From positions 1 to 40,498 of the forward strand of contig CAJXMX010000004.1 in the NCBI GenBank assembly GCA_913056355.1: a stretch of 40,498 bases of DNA, read 5' to 3'. Positions 1 to 7,248 of this stretch are shown here, piece after piece. Below the pieces are notes generated by a model that was not told where the DNA came from, ran no database searches, and saw only the letters and a list, made by a program, of their open reading frames with translations. Origin of the DNA: an uncultured Opitutales bacterium (GTDB taxonomy: Bacteria > Verrucomicrobiota > Verrucomicrobiia > Opitutales > Oceanipulchritudinaceae). Numbering within the stretch: the stretch's first letter is position 1; every line of letters starts with the position of its first letter. Made by a program: the position numbers and the translations under genes.

Positions 1-2
1 GC

Positions 3-2174
3 CGCAACGGCACCGCCGAGCCGCTCTATGGTATCGATTCCCTCGGCGATGCTCTGAACACCACCATCGACACGCCGGGCAACGTCATGGAGGCCATCAT
101 CAACGTCAGCGGCGCCTTGAAGAAGACCGCCATCCTGGAGCCCTTCAACCTGGCCGCCAGCGACATCGACTTCACCGGCGGCGGCACGGTCGCCTCGGAC
201 GACATTCTCTTCGGTGGCCTGGGCAACGACGCCATCCACGGCGGGCCGGGCGATGATGCCATCTCCGGCACCGAGGCCCTGGCAATTTACTACACCGTGG
301 CCCTCAACGGGGACCTCGTCACTCCGGTCAATCCCGGCGACATTCTCAGCTACAACAATCCGCGCGCCGGCGAGTTCGCCGCCTACGACGAGTACAATCC
401 GCTGCGCAAGGTCTATGTGGATGAAAACGGAATCTTCACCGATTCAGGAGCGGAATTCATTCTCAACTTTGATGATTTCGACGGTGACGGAAACGACGTC
501 CTCTTCGGCGATCTCGGCAACGACTGGATCGTCGGCGGCGAGGGCCGGGACCACCTCTACGGGGGCTGGGGCGACGACCTGATGAATGCGGATGACGTCC
601 TCGGCACCAACGGCGGTGAAAACGACGAGCCGGATACAGGCTCCAATTACGAGGACATCGCCTTTGGCGGGGCCGGTCGCGACATCCTGATCGCCAACAC
701 CGGTGGGGACCGCCTGGTTGACTGGGCCGGCGAGTTCAACAGCTACCTGGTTCCCTTCGCGCCCTTCGGACTGGGTACCGTCAGCCGCTCCCTGCAGCCG
801 CAGTTGGCCGACTTCCTTTACGATCTCTCCGAGAGCGACGGGGCCGATCCCACGCGCGTCACCAAGACCGGTGCCGATGCGGACCGCAACGGCGAGCCGG
901 AAGGCGAACTGGGCCTGGTCCGGCAGCAGGATCCCTGGTGGCAGGACCAGACCGGTGCCCCGGATGATCCGCAACCCGGCAACGTCCCCGGAGGCAAGCG
1001 CGATGTCATCCAGGCGGCCAGCTTCAACAGTGGCGACACCAACGGTTTCTTCATCGACAGCGGCGTCTGGACGGCCAATGCCGGCAAATACCTCGTCGCG
1101 CCGCTGATCAAGGGTGGGGACGCCCTCAGCGTCTATCATGTCGATGACTATATCCCGGCCTACTTCGAGATGAACGCCACCATCCGTCCGGAAAAGCCGG
1201 TGGCCGGCTTCAAGTCCAATGCCTATATCGTCTTTGATTACCAGAACGAACTGGATTTCAAGTTTGCCGGAATCAACGTTTCCACCAACAAGCTGGAAAT
1301 CGGCCATCGTGATGTCGACGGATGGCATGTCGATGTGCAGGGAGTCTACAAGGGTTCCCTCAAGGCCGATACCGCCTACAATGTTTTCCTCTCCCTCAAC
1401 GGGACCACGGTCACCCTGATCGTCAACAACCAGACTGTCCTCGACCACGTTTATGCCCCCCGGGTTGATGAGTACGGCATTCTGCACGGCTTCAACGACG
1501 GGCTGGTCGGTCTCGGCGCCAACAATGCCTTCGCTTCCATCGACAACCTGATGGTCCAGAAGCTGGCCCCGGAAGTTACCTTCACGAATCTGGAAGACTT
1601 CTCCGACGCGGAAACGAATCTTCTCCTGGCCCCCGAATCCGGCGCCTGGGCCCTCAACGGGGCCGCTTACCTGGGATCCGCCGATCCCGATGTGGCCGTC
1701 ACTCTCCTCAGCCCGCAGGTCGAGGCCGATTCCGTCATCCGCCTGACCGGTACGTTCGAGACTACCGGTGAAGCGGGTTACGTCTTCGACTATTACGGCC
1801 CGACTGACTACAAGTACGTCAGCGTTTCCGCCGGTTCGGGCGAGATCACCCTCGGGCACCGGACCTCCAGGGGTTGGTATACGGATGCCACCTTCCAGGA
1901 CGATTCCATCAGCCAGGGCGGTGTGGAGGACTTCAGGCTGACCCTCAAGGGCCGCACCGTCAGCGTCGAGTGGAAAGGACAGCCGGTCATCGGTTATGCC
2001 TACAACGCACTCGTCTCCGACGGGGCCACCGGCCTGCTCAGTGTCTACGGCGACAGTTCCTTCGACTCGATCCTTTACGAGACCAGCGACGGGAACCCGA
2101 TCCTGCCCACCCTTCGTCCCCTCGATGACTCCGGCCCCTCCTACCTGAGCATCTTTGACGTGAGCGAGCTTTAG
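3..2174 (+). CDS. RTX-repeat extracellular protein, C-terminal part (5' end outside window)
   Basis: The reading frame is open from base 3, so the N-terminus lies outside the window and the first ATG (87) is not a real start. Three glycine/aspartate-rich RTX-type blocks are visible: around bases 190-280 (GGLGNDAIHGGPGDDAISG), 480-600 (FGDLGNDWIVGGEGRDHLYG) and 655-720 (FGGAGRDILIANTGGDRL). They match the hemolysin-type calcium-binding nonapeptide pattern, which folds as a beta-roll on calcium binding outside the cell. After a linker (bases 720-1010), two tandem copies of a roughly 180-residue jelly-roll-like unit follow (about 1020-1560 and 1590-2150). Both copies carry the order 'FDYxxxxDxKxxxxxxxxxxxxxGHR...GW'. 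Such proteins are secreted adhesins or large surface proteins; the specific role cannot be told from this end. The next gene lies 130 bp away behind a hairpin. Confidence 0.85.
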   Translation, partial: RNGTAEPLYGIDSLGDALNTTIDTPGNVMEAIINVSGALKKTAILEPFNLAASDIDFTGGGTVASDDILFGGLGNDAIHGGPGDDAISGTEALAIYYTVALNGDLVTPVNPGDILSYNNPRAGEFAAYDEYNPLRKVYVDENGIFTDSGAEFILNFDDFDGDGNDVLFGDLGNDWIVGGEGRDHLYGGWGDDLMNADDVLGTNGGENDEPDTGSNYEDIAFGGAGRDILIANTGGDRLVDWAGEFNSYLVPFAPFGLGTVSRSLQPQLADFLYDLSESDGADPTRVTKTGADADRNGEPEGELGLVRQQDPWWQDQTGAPDDPQPGNVPGGKRDVIQAASFNSGDTNGFFIDSGVWTANAGKYLVAPLIKGGDALSVYHVDDYIPAYFEMNATIRPEKPVAGFKSNAYIVFDYQNELDFKFAGINVSTNKLEIGHRDVDGWHVDVQGVYKGSLKADTAYNVFLSLNGTTVTLIVNNQTVLDHVYAPRVDEYGILHGFNDGLVGLGANNAFASIDNLMVQKLAPEVTFTNLEDFSDAETNLLLAPESGAWALNGAAYLGSADPDVAVTLLSPQVEADSVIRLTGTFETTGEAGYVFDYYGPTDYKYVSVSAGSGEITLGHRTSRGWYTDATFQDDSISQGGVEDFRLTLKGRTVSVEWKGQPVIGYAYNALVSDGATGLLSVYGDSSFDSILYETSDGNPILPTLRPLDDSGPSYLSIFDVSEL

Positions 2175-2208
2175 GCTGGCTTCTCCCCGCATACTGCCAG
2201 CTCAGTCG

Positions 2209-2227
2209 CCTGATAGTGTCTATCAGG
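2209..2227 (+). terminator. Hairpin after the RTX protein, possible terminator
   Basis: A perfect 8-bp stem, CCTGATAG / CTATCAGG, with a TGT loop lies 35 bases after the stop codon of the RTX gene. It is followed by an AT-rich run (AATATTTT at about 2237) rather than a clean U-tract, so it may be a weak terminator or an mRNA 3'-end stabiliser. Confidence 0.5.
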
Positions 2228-2261
2228 TCAGCTTCAATATTTTGCCGGCTCCTTCCGTCCC

Positions 2262-2295
2262 TTGACGAACGACATTTGTCGAATTATAACGACAT
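2262..2295 (+). promoter_or_regulatory. Promoter with BlaI-type operator
   Basis: A sigma-70-like promoter is readable: -35 TTGACG (2262-2267), a 17-bp spacer, and -10 TATAAC (2285-2290). Inside the spacer sits a perfect palindrome, CGACA-TT-TGTCG (2270-2281). A second half-site, AACGACAT, at 2288-2295 repeats the word at 2268-2275 exactly 20 bp away. BlaI/MecI/CopY repressors are known to bind ACA/TGT-type dyads over their own promoters. The placement here therefore suggests autorepression by the gene that starts at 2305. That assignment is inference from position and sequence. Confidence 0.7.
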
Positions 2296-2304
2296 CCATA
2301 GAAC

Positions 2305-2712
2305 ATGAAGGAAGAAGCGAAGCGAGGGAAGGCGATTGAGCGCGAGCTGACGGATGCCGAATGGGAAGTCATGGGGATCATCTGGGACCGCGGATCCTGT
2401 ACCGCGGGGGACGTCCGGGAGGCGCTGGCGGAGCGGCGCGGCTGGGCCTACAGCACGGTCAAGACGACGATGGACCGGATGGTCCGGAAGGGAATCCTGA
2501 GGTTGCAGCGGATTCGCAACCTGCAGGTCTTTTCGGCCCGGATAAGCCGTTCCGAGGTGGCGGGCACGGAAGTCCGGCGGCTGTTGCACCGGGCCTTTGA
2601 CGGTGCGGTGGCCCCGATGGTGAACCACCTGGTCGCGAATGAGAAATTAACCCCGGAGGACCTTGAAGCACTCCGGCAGCTGATTGAGCGAACGGCAGCG
2701 GACAATCCCTAG
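2305..2712 (+). CDS. BlaI/MecI/CopY-family transcriptional repressor
   Basis: A 135-residue protein of typical family length. Residues about 11-75 form the winged helix: 'LTDAEWEVMGIIWDRG' then 'WAYSTVKTTMDRMVRKGIL', the recognition-helix region characteristic of BlaI-type repressors. The C-terminal helical part would dimerise. In known systems the repressor is released from DNA when a partner M56 membrane protease (BlaR1/MecR1) is activated. The gene 42 bp downstream encodes exactly such a protease, so the two form a repressor/sensor pair. The upstream promoter carries a matching dyad. There is no beta-lactamase or PBP gene next to it, so the controlled function is unknown. The ATG at 2305 is the first in the frame after the promoter; no strong Shine-Dalgarno is visible. 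Confidence 0.92.
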   Translation: MKEEAKRGKAIERELTDAEWEVMGIIWDRGSCTAGDVREALAERRGWAYSTVKTTMDRMVRKGILRLQRIRNLQVFSARISRSEVAGTEVRRLLHRAFDGAVAPMVNHLVANEKLTPEDLEALRQLIERTAADNP

Positions 2713-2754
2713 GGACACTGCCATGCCTGTACACCCCAAAACCAAACCGGCTCG

Positions 2755-4737
2755 ATGAAAGTAATCCTCTTCACGACATTCAATGACTGGTCGGAGCGAG
2801 TTGTCTCCCTGGGCTGGTCGCACTTTCTGCAGTTGGTGATCCTGGTGATCATCCTGCTCCTGATTGATGCCACCCTCGGCAAGCGCGTGGGCCCGCGCTG
2901 GCGGAGTGCCCTGTGGTTGATTTTCCTGGTCAAATTATTCCTCCCGCCGGGTCTTTCCCTCCCGACCAGCCCGGTTTACTGGTGGCCTGCGGAGACCGCC
3001 GCTGACCAGCCCCCGGCGGTGTCTCAGAATATCTCCCTGACCGGGCAGACGAACGGGGAGCATTGGAACACCGGCGATGATGCTTTAGCGGGTACCGCCG
3101 CCGCAGGGGCAGATTCCGGAGAAAGTGGAATTACCCCGGTCGTCAGTTGGCAGTCGGTCCTGGTCGGATGCTGGATAACCGGGGCGACGGTCCTTGGAAT
3201 CCTGACCATCCTCCGCCATCGGCGGCTGGTCAATTCCCTGGAGCTGTCGAGGCCTGCTGATTCCCGCCTGCGGGCAATCCATGCAGGAGCCTGCCGGGAC
3301 GCAGGCCTGGGATCGCCGGTAGACCTGCGGTTGACCCGGAACAAGCAAGGTCCCATGGTCGCCGGCATTTTCCGGCCCGTCATTTACCTGCCGGAATCCC
3401 TGGCCCGTCAGTATTGTGAGGAGAAGCTGTACGCGGTATTGCTCCATGAGGCCTTCCATGTGAAACGGGGAGACTTGTGGGTGGCCCTGGTCCAGGAAGT
3501 GGCCCGGGTTCTCTTTTTCCATCATCCCGCTGTCTGGTGGGTCAACGCCCGCTTGACTGCTCTCCGCGAAGAGGCCGTGGACCAGGCCGTCTTGTCCAAT
3601 CCACGGGTGGGGCGACAGGCCTACAGCATGTCCCTGGTTGAAGCGGCTGCCCAGAGCCTCTCCCCTCGTCAGCATTTTGCCATCGGTGTCGTCGAAACAA
3701 AAACACAACTCAAACACCGGATAGAAATGATCCTGCATCAATCCCGTCCCCGCCGCGTCAATCTCGGATACCGGGGCACCCTGTCCATACTGCTCATCGG
3801 CCTGGTACTGGTCCCGATGATGCCCGCCATCGCGGTGGTCGCCAAGACCACCGCTCCATCCAGCGAATTCCGGGAAATCGACCCGGCTCCGCTGAAGGAG
3901 CGCATCGATGCCACCGTTTCCGGCATCATGGATACCTTCAACCAGCGTGACCTCGATGGTTTTGTGAATTACTTCGACGACAAGCCCTTTGTCCTGGCCG
4001 AGGGATCGCCGCTCATCTCGGGCCGGGAAGGGGTGACGGAAATGTATCTCCAGTCGCGCAGTTCGATCTACGAGCCGATGCAACTGGCCGATCGCGGCTT
4101 CTACCGGATCGGGGACTGGATCGTCGAGACCGGCCTGTCCGGATTCAACTTCCGGCTCAGTCCCTCCGCTCCGGTCATGACGGATCCACGACAATTCATC
4201 ACCTTGTGGGAAGAGCAGGCTGACGGATCCCTGAGGGTCAAGCTGCTCTCCTGGAACAAGCTGGCCGACACGGGGAAATTGAATTCCCCGGGCCAAGCTG
4301 AAGGATTCGAGACAACCGGCAAGGAGGCTTCCTACTCGACCCAGGGAGACTTCGGTGAGGTGCTGGAAGCGGAGGAACTCTTTCATCGGGCCTTTCCCGA
4401 ACGCGACTTCGCCACCGCAGCCAGCTATTACGCGGATGGGGCCACCCTGGTCCTTCCGGAAAGGCTCCCCTTGCACGGTCGGGAGACCATTCTGGCCCAC
4501 CTCAAGGCCCAACTGCCCCAGGAAATCGCCGTCCGGGTGGAAAGGCAGCCGGTCCATGTCGAGGGAAACGGTCGTCACGTCCTGGTCATCAACCTCTTCC
4601 GCTGGACCTTTCAGCCCCCGAATGCCGCCCCTCCGGTAACCTTCACTGGCAAGGGCGTCCACATATGGGAACGCGGGGGGGACGGGTCGTGGAAGATCCT
4701 CTTTGACCTGCCCAATGGTACCGGTCCGGCCGGATGA
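2755..4737 (+). CDS. M56 (BlaR1-like) membrane metalloprotease with two C-terminal NTF2-like domains
   Basis: A 660-residue protein. Hydrophobic segments lie at about residues 22-41, 50-70, 128-152 and 342-364, bracketing a zinc protease domain with HEAFH (H231 and H235) and a downstream 'LREEAVDQAV' that should supply the third zinc ligand. This is the BlaR1/MecR1 layout, in which the protease faces the cytoplasm and inactivates the partner repressor, here the BlaI-like protein just upstream. The unusual part is the C-terminal region after the last membrane segment. In place of a penicillin-binding domain there are two SnoaL/DUF4440-like (NTF2 fold) segments, at about residues 380-505 ('DTFNQRDLDGFVNYFDD') and 533-655 ('HRAFPERDFATAASYYADGA'). 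Their presumably extracytoplasmic position suggests ligand sensing, but the ligand is unknown. The 3' end converges on the GH74 gene with a 130-bp gap in which I see no clear terminator. Confidence 0.85.
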   Translation: MKVILFTTFNDWSERVVSLGWSHFLQLVILVIILLLIDATLGKRVGPRWRSALWLIFLVKLFLPPGLSLPTSPVYWWPAETAADQPPAVSQNISLTGQTNGEHWNTGDDALAGTAAAGADSGESGITPVVSWQSVLVGCWITGATVLGILTILRHRRLVNSLELSRPADSRLRAIHAGACRDAGLGSPVDLRLTRNKQGPMVAGIFRPVIYLPESLARQYCEEKLYAVLLHEAFHVKRGDLWVALVQEVARVLFFHHPAVWWVNARLTALREEAVDQAVLSNPRVGRQAYSMSLVEAAAQSLSPRQHFAIGVVETKTQLKHRIEMILHQSRPRRVNLGYRGTLSILLIGLVLVPMMPAIAVVAKTTAPSSEFREIDPAPLKERIDATVSGIMDTFNQRDLDGFVNYFDDKPFVLAEGSPLISGREGVTEMYLQSRSSIYEPMQLADRGFYRIGDWIVETGLSGFNFRLSPSAPVMTDPRQFITLWEEQADGSLRVKLLSWNKLADTGKLNSPGQAEGFETTGKEASYSTQGDFGEVLEAEELFHRAFPERDFATAASYYADGATLVLPERLPLHGRETILAHLKAQLPQEIAVRVERQPVHVEGNGRHVLVINLFRWTFQPPNAAPPVTFTGKGVHIWERGGDGSWKILFDLPNGTGPAG

Positions 4738-4867
4738 CGCGGGGGCCTGACCGTTCGATTGCCCAAGCCTTTGTTCGACACCATATGGCACGGTGCGCCG
4801 GCATGCCTGGTGCAGTCGGCGCGCCGCCTGCTCTTTCCGCTCACGGGGTGATGGATAGACCGGAAAG

Positions 4868-7039
4868 CTATTCCGCCTCCGGGTCCCCGTAGAAGATGCC
4901 GCGGCCTCCCGTGCCCACGTAGACCCGGCCGAATACATTCTGGTCCGCGGCGATGGCCTTGAGGAGGTGGAACTGCAGGGCGTCGCTGTTGATGCGGACC
5001 CATGTAGTGCCCTGGTCGATACTGCGGAAGACGCCGTACTGGCCCGCCACCTCGCCTCCGAGGTAGAGGGTGGGGTAGTGGAAGGCCCGGAGCGGCTTGC
5101 CGAAGGCGATGCGGGTACCGGTCACTTCGCCCGGGGCGATGGCGGTCCACGTGCCGCCCCCGTCGGTGGAGCGCAGCAGTCCCGAGGGGCAGATCCGCCA
5201 CAGGTGGCCGGGTTGCCCCTGCACCGCGCGCAGGTCCCCTTTGCCGGGCAGGGTTTCGCCGACAACTTCAAACTGCTTCCCGTCGTCCGTGCTGCGGTAA
5301 ACTGTCCCGCTATCCGGATCCAGGGCGTAGAAGCGGTCCGGCAGGTAACGGTCGGAGCGGACCAGCACCCTTTCCGGAAGCCCCGCGCAGGTTTCCCAGG
5401 TCCGGCCGCGGTCCCGGGTCACGATCGATCCGGATTCCCGCGGGGTCCAGATCCAGGTGGCGCCGCTGGAGGATACCGCCACCTTGCCTTCCCCGGTCGA
5501 GCTCCCGGGGGCCTCGAAAACGGTCCAGCTGCGGCCGTTGTCTTCCGACCAGGCGCCGTTTTTCCCGGAGATGCGGACCACGATCTGCGGGTCCAGTTCT
5601 GCGTAATCCAGTCCGGTGGTATGCCCGAAGTGCGGCTGGAAGGAGCCGGCCTGCGGGCTGGTATCCAGATTTTCATGACGAAAGCCGCCGGTGTCCCACA
5701 TGGAGCTGAGCAGCGGCGCGCCCGAGGCCGGGGAGCACAGCTCGTTGATCACCGTCTCCTCGATGCCCCGGGCCCGGACGGTCCAGTGGGTGGGCCGCTC
5801 CTCGTCGGCAGCCGTCAGGTCGTCGGTTCCCCAGATGCCCATCCCCGTGATGTAGAGCGCATGGTCGGAATCAAAGGGGTCGATCCCGACGTCCCCGATC
5901 CAGTGTCCCAGTTCCACCTCCGGCTTGCCGAACTTGATGAACTGCACCTCTCCCTCGTCGTGCTCGGCGGTCGGCCCGAGCCGGGTCCAGGACTCCCCGC
6001 CATCGGTGCTCCTGAAGAGCTCGTCATGGTACTTCCAGCGACAGATGGTGCTCACCAGAAGGGTGCCCGGGCGGAGCTTGTCGATCCCCAGGCCGGCGTA
6101 GCCAAACCGGTCGTCGCGGGCCGGAACCAGCGGGGTGATGTTGGTCCACGCCTCCGTCGACGGATTGTACTTCCAGACGGCCCCGTAGATGATGTCGTTC
6201 GGCCCCGCTCCGCTGGAGTAGGTGATATAGAGGTTCCCGTCCGGGCTGAAGCCCGTCTGGTGCGGAACCAGTCCCTTGGGCTGGCCCTCGACCTGGCTCC
6301 AGCTGGTTCCGTTGTCGTCGCTGCGCCAGAGGGCCCCGTCCGGACTGGAAACGACCACCCACACCGCATCGCTCTCCGGGGAGAATTCAATGTCGATCAA
6401 ACCCACCCCCCCGGTGTCCACCGGGATGGGAAAGGATTCCACCTGGCTCCAGCTGGCTCCGTGGTCAACGCTCCGCCACAACCCGTCGTGCCGGGTGCCC
6501 AGGTACAGCTCCTCCGGCCGGGCCGGGTTCACCGCCAGACGCTCCCCGTTGGACCGGCCCGGCTCGTTGGCACCGAACTTGAAGGGCATCGGCGTCCGCT
6601 TCCAGGTCGCCCCGCGGTCCTCGCTGCGCAGGATGGCCCCGTTGCCCGACCAATCGTTGGTGTAGGAGCCCGCCGCCAGGTAGACCCGGTCCGGATCCGC
6701 GGGGTCCAGGGCCAAACTCTCGATCCCGGTCAGCGTCCAGTCCTCTTCCGAAAGGTCGTCGTTGAGGGGAATCCAGCGTCCGCCCGCTCCATCCCAGCGG
6801 TAGGCCCCCCCGACGTCCGTCCGGGCATAGACCAGGCCGGGCTCGGCGGGATGGAAAACAATCCCGGTGACAAATCCGCCGCCGGTGATGGTCACGTTCT
6901 TCCAGGCATAGGGGATCGCCTCCACCGGGTCCGCTTCCGCCTGCCCGGAGGCTGGCGCCCCGGCCGTCAGGATGATTGCCGCCGCCAGTGCCGTCAGGGC
7001 CGTGCAGACCCGTTTCACGATCGCATGTTGCCTCTTCAT
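4868..7039 (-). CDS. Exported GH74 xyloglucanase / xyloglucan-specific endoglucanase
   Basis: A 723-residue protein beginning at the ATG at 7037-7039, which has an AGGA Shine-Dalgarno about 7 bases upstream and is followed by a signal peptide (MKRQHAIVKR, then a hydrophobic run to about residue 33). Longer in-frame starts up to 7147 would put a charged tail before the signal peptide and are rejected. The protein is built of sialidase/BNR-like 'S.D.G.TW' repeats, as in the two seven-bladed propellers of GH74. Both catalytic regions are present: 'ARTDVGGAYRW' (D75) and 'WDTGGFRHENLD' (D449), matching the general base and acid of characterised GH74 enzymes. GH74 enzymes cut the beta-1,4-glucan backbone of xyloglucan. 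The gene is divergent from an alpha-xylosidase, which supports xyloglucan as the substrate. Endo versus exo mode cannot be decided by eye. Confidence 0.93.
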   Translation of the reverse strand: MKRQHAIVKRVCTALTALAAAIILTAGAPASGQAEADPVEAIPYAWKNVTITGGGFVTGIVFHPAEPGLVYARTDVGGAYRWDGAGGRWIPLNDDLSEEDWTLTGIESLALDPADPDRVYLAAGSYTNDWSGNGAILRSEDRGATWKRTPMPFKFGANEPGRSNGERLAVNPARPEELYLGTRHDGLWRSVDHGASWSQVESFPIPVDTGGVGLIDIEFSPESDAVWVVVSSPDGALWRSDDNGTSWSQVEGQPKGLVPHQTGFSPDGNLYITYSSGAGPNDIIYGAVWKYNPSTEAWTNITPLVPARDDRFGYAGLGIDKLRPGTLLVSTICRWKYHDELFRSTDGGESWTRLGPTAEHDEGEVQFIKFGKPEVELGHWIGDVGIDPFDSDHALYITGMGIWGTDDLTAADEERPTHWTVRARGIEETVINELCSPASGAPLLSSMWDTGGFRHENLDTSPQAGSFQPHFGHTTGLDYAELDPQIVVRISGKNGAWSEDNGRSWTVFEAPGSSTGEGKVAVSSSGATWIWTPRESGSIVTRDRGRTWETCAGLPERVLVRSDRYLPDRFYALDPDSGTVYRSTDDGKQFEVVGETLPGKGDLRAVQGQPGHLWRICPSGLLRSTDGGGTWTAIAPGEVTGTRIAFGKPLRAFHYPTLYLGGEVAGQYGVFRSIDQGTTWVRINSDALQFHLLKAIAADQNVFGRVYVGTGGRGIFYGDPEAE

Positions 7040-7120
7040 GGGGCCATTCCTAATCAAACCGGCTCCCGGAACGCAACCCCGGCTTCGCCGATGTTCCCAC
7101 TTGTTCCTCCCGTGGCGGTG

Positions 7121-7176
7121 ATTTTTGTTTGACTTTAAAGGGATCACGAAGCTTTGATTTAACCTTAAATTTTGAA
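7121..7176. promoter_or_regulatory. AT-rich divergent promoter zone between GH74 and GH31 genes
   Basis: The 209-bp gap 7040-7248 separates the divergent GH74 and alpha-xylosidase genes. Its middle holds an AT-rich patch in GC-rich surroundings. It contains TTGACT (7129-7134), the palindrome CTTTAAAG (7133-7140) and three TTTGA words starting at 7128, 7153 and 7171. These are plausible promoter or operator parts for both directions, but no confident -35/-10 pair with 17-bp spacing was found. No regulator gene lies in the cluster. Confidence 0.35.
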
Positions 7177-7248
7177 CGGGGGAAGGACCTGTCGAGAGGA
7201 TCCGGACCCCGGCTCCCGAGACCCAACCCCACCCAGAACCAGACGCCC

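Noticed and set aside
444-2192. Long antisense open frame (582 codons) opposite the RTX gene
   Set aside because: It mirrors the codon structure of the RTX gene in GC-rich DNA, and its translation has no recognisable domain. The plus-strand frame has clear RTX motifs.
4738-4867. CCATATGG and GC-rich repeats between the M56 and GH74 genes as a bidirectional terminator
   Set aside because: No stem longer than a few base pairs with a T-tract on either side could be drawn.
3085-4938. Long minus-strand open frame opposite the M56 protease
   Set aside because: Shadow frame; the plus strand carries HEXXH and membrane segments, and the antisense product is low-complexity and overlaps the GH74 3' end.
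4967-7132. 721-codon plus-strand frame opposite GH74
   Set aside because: Shadow of the GH74 gene; no domain, no start signal, and full overlap with a gene that has both catalytic motifs.
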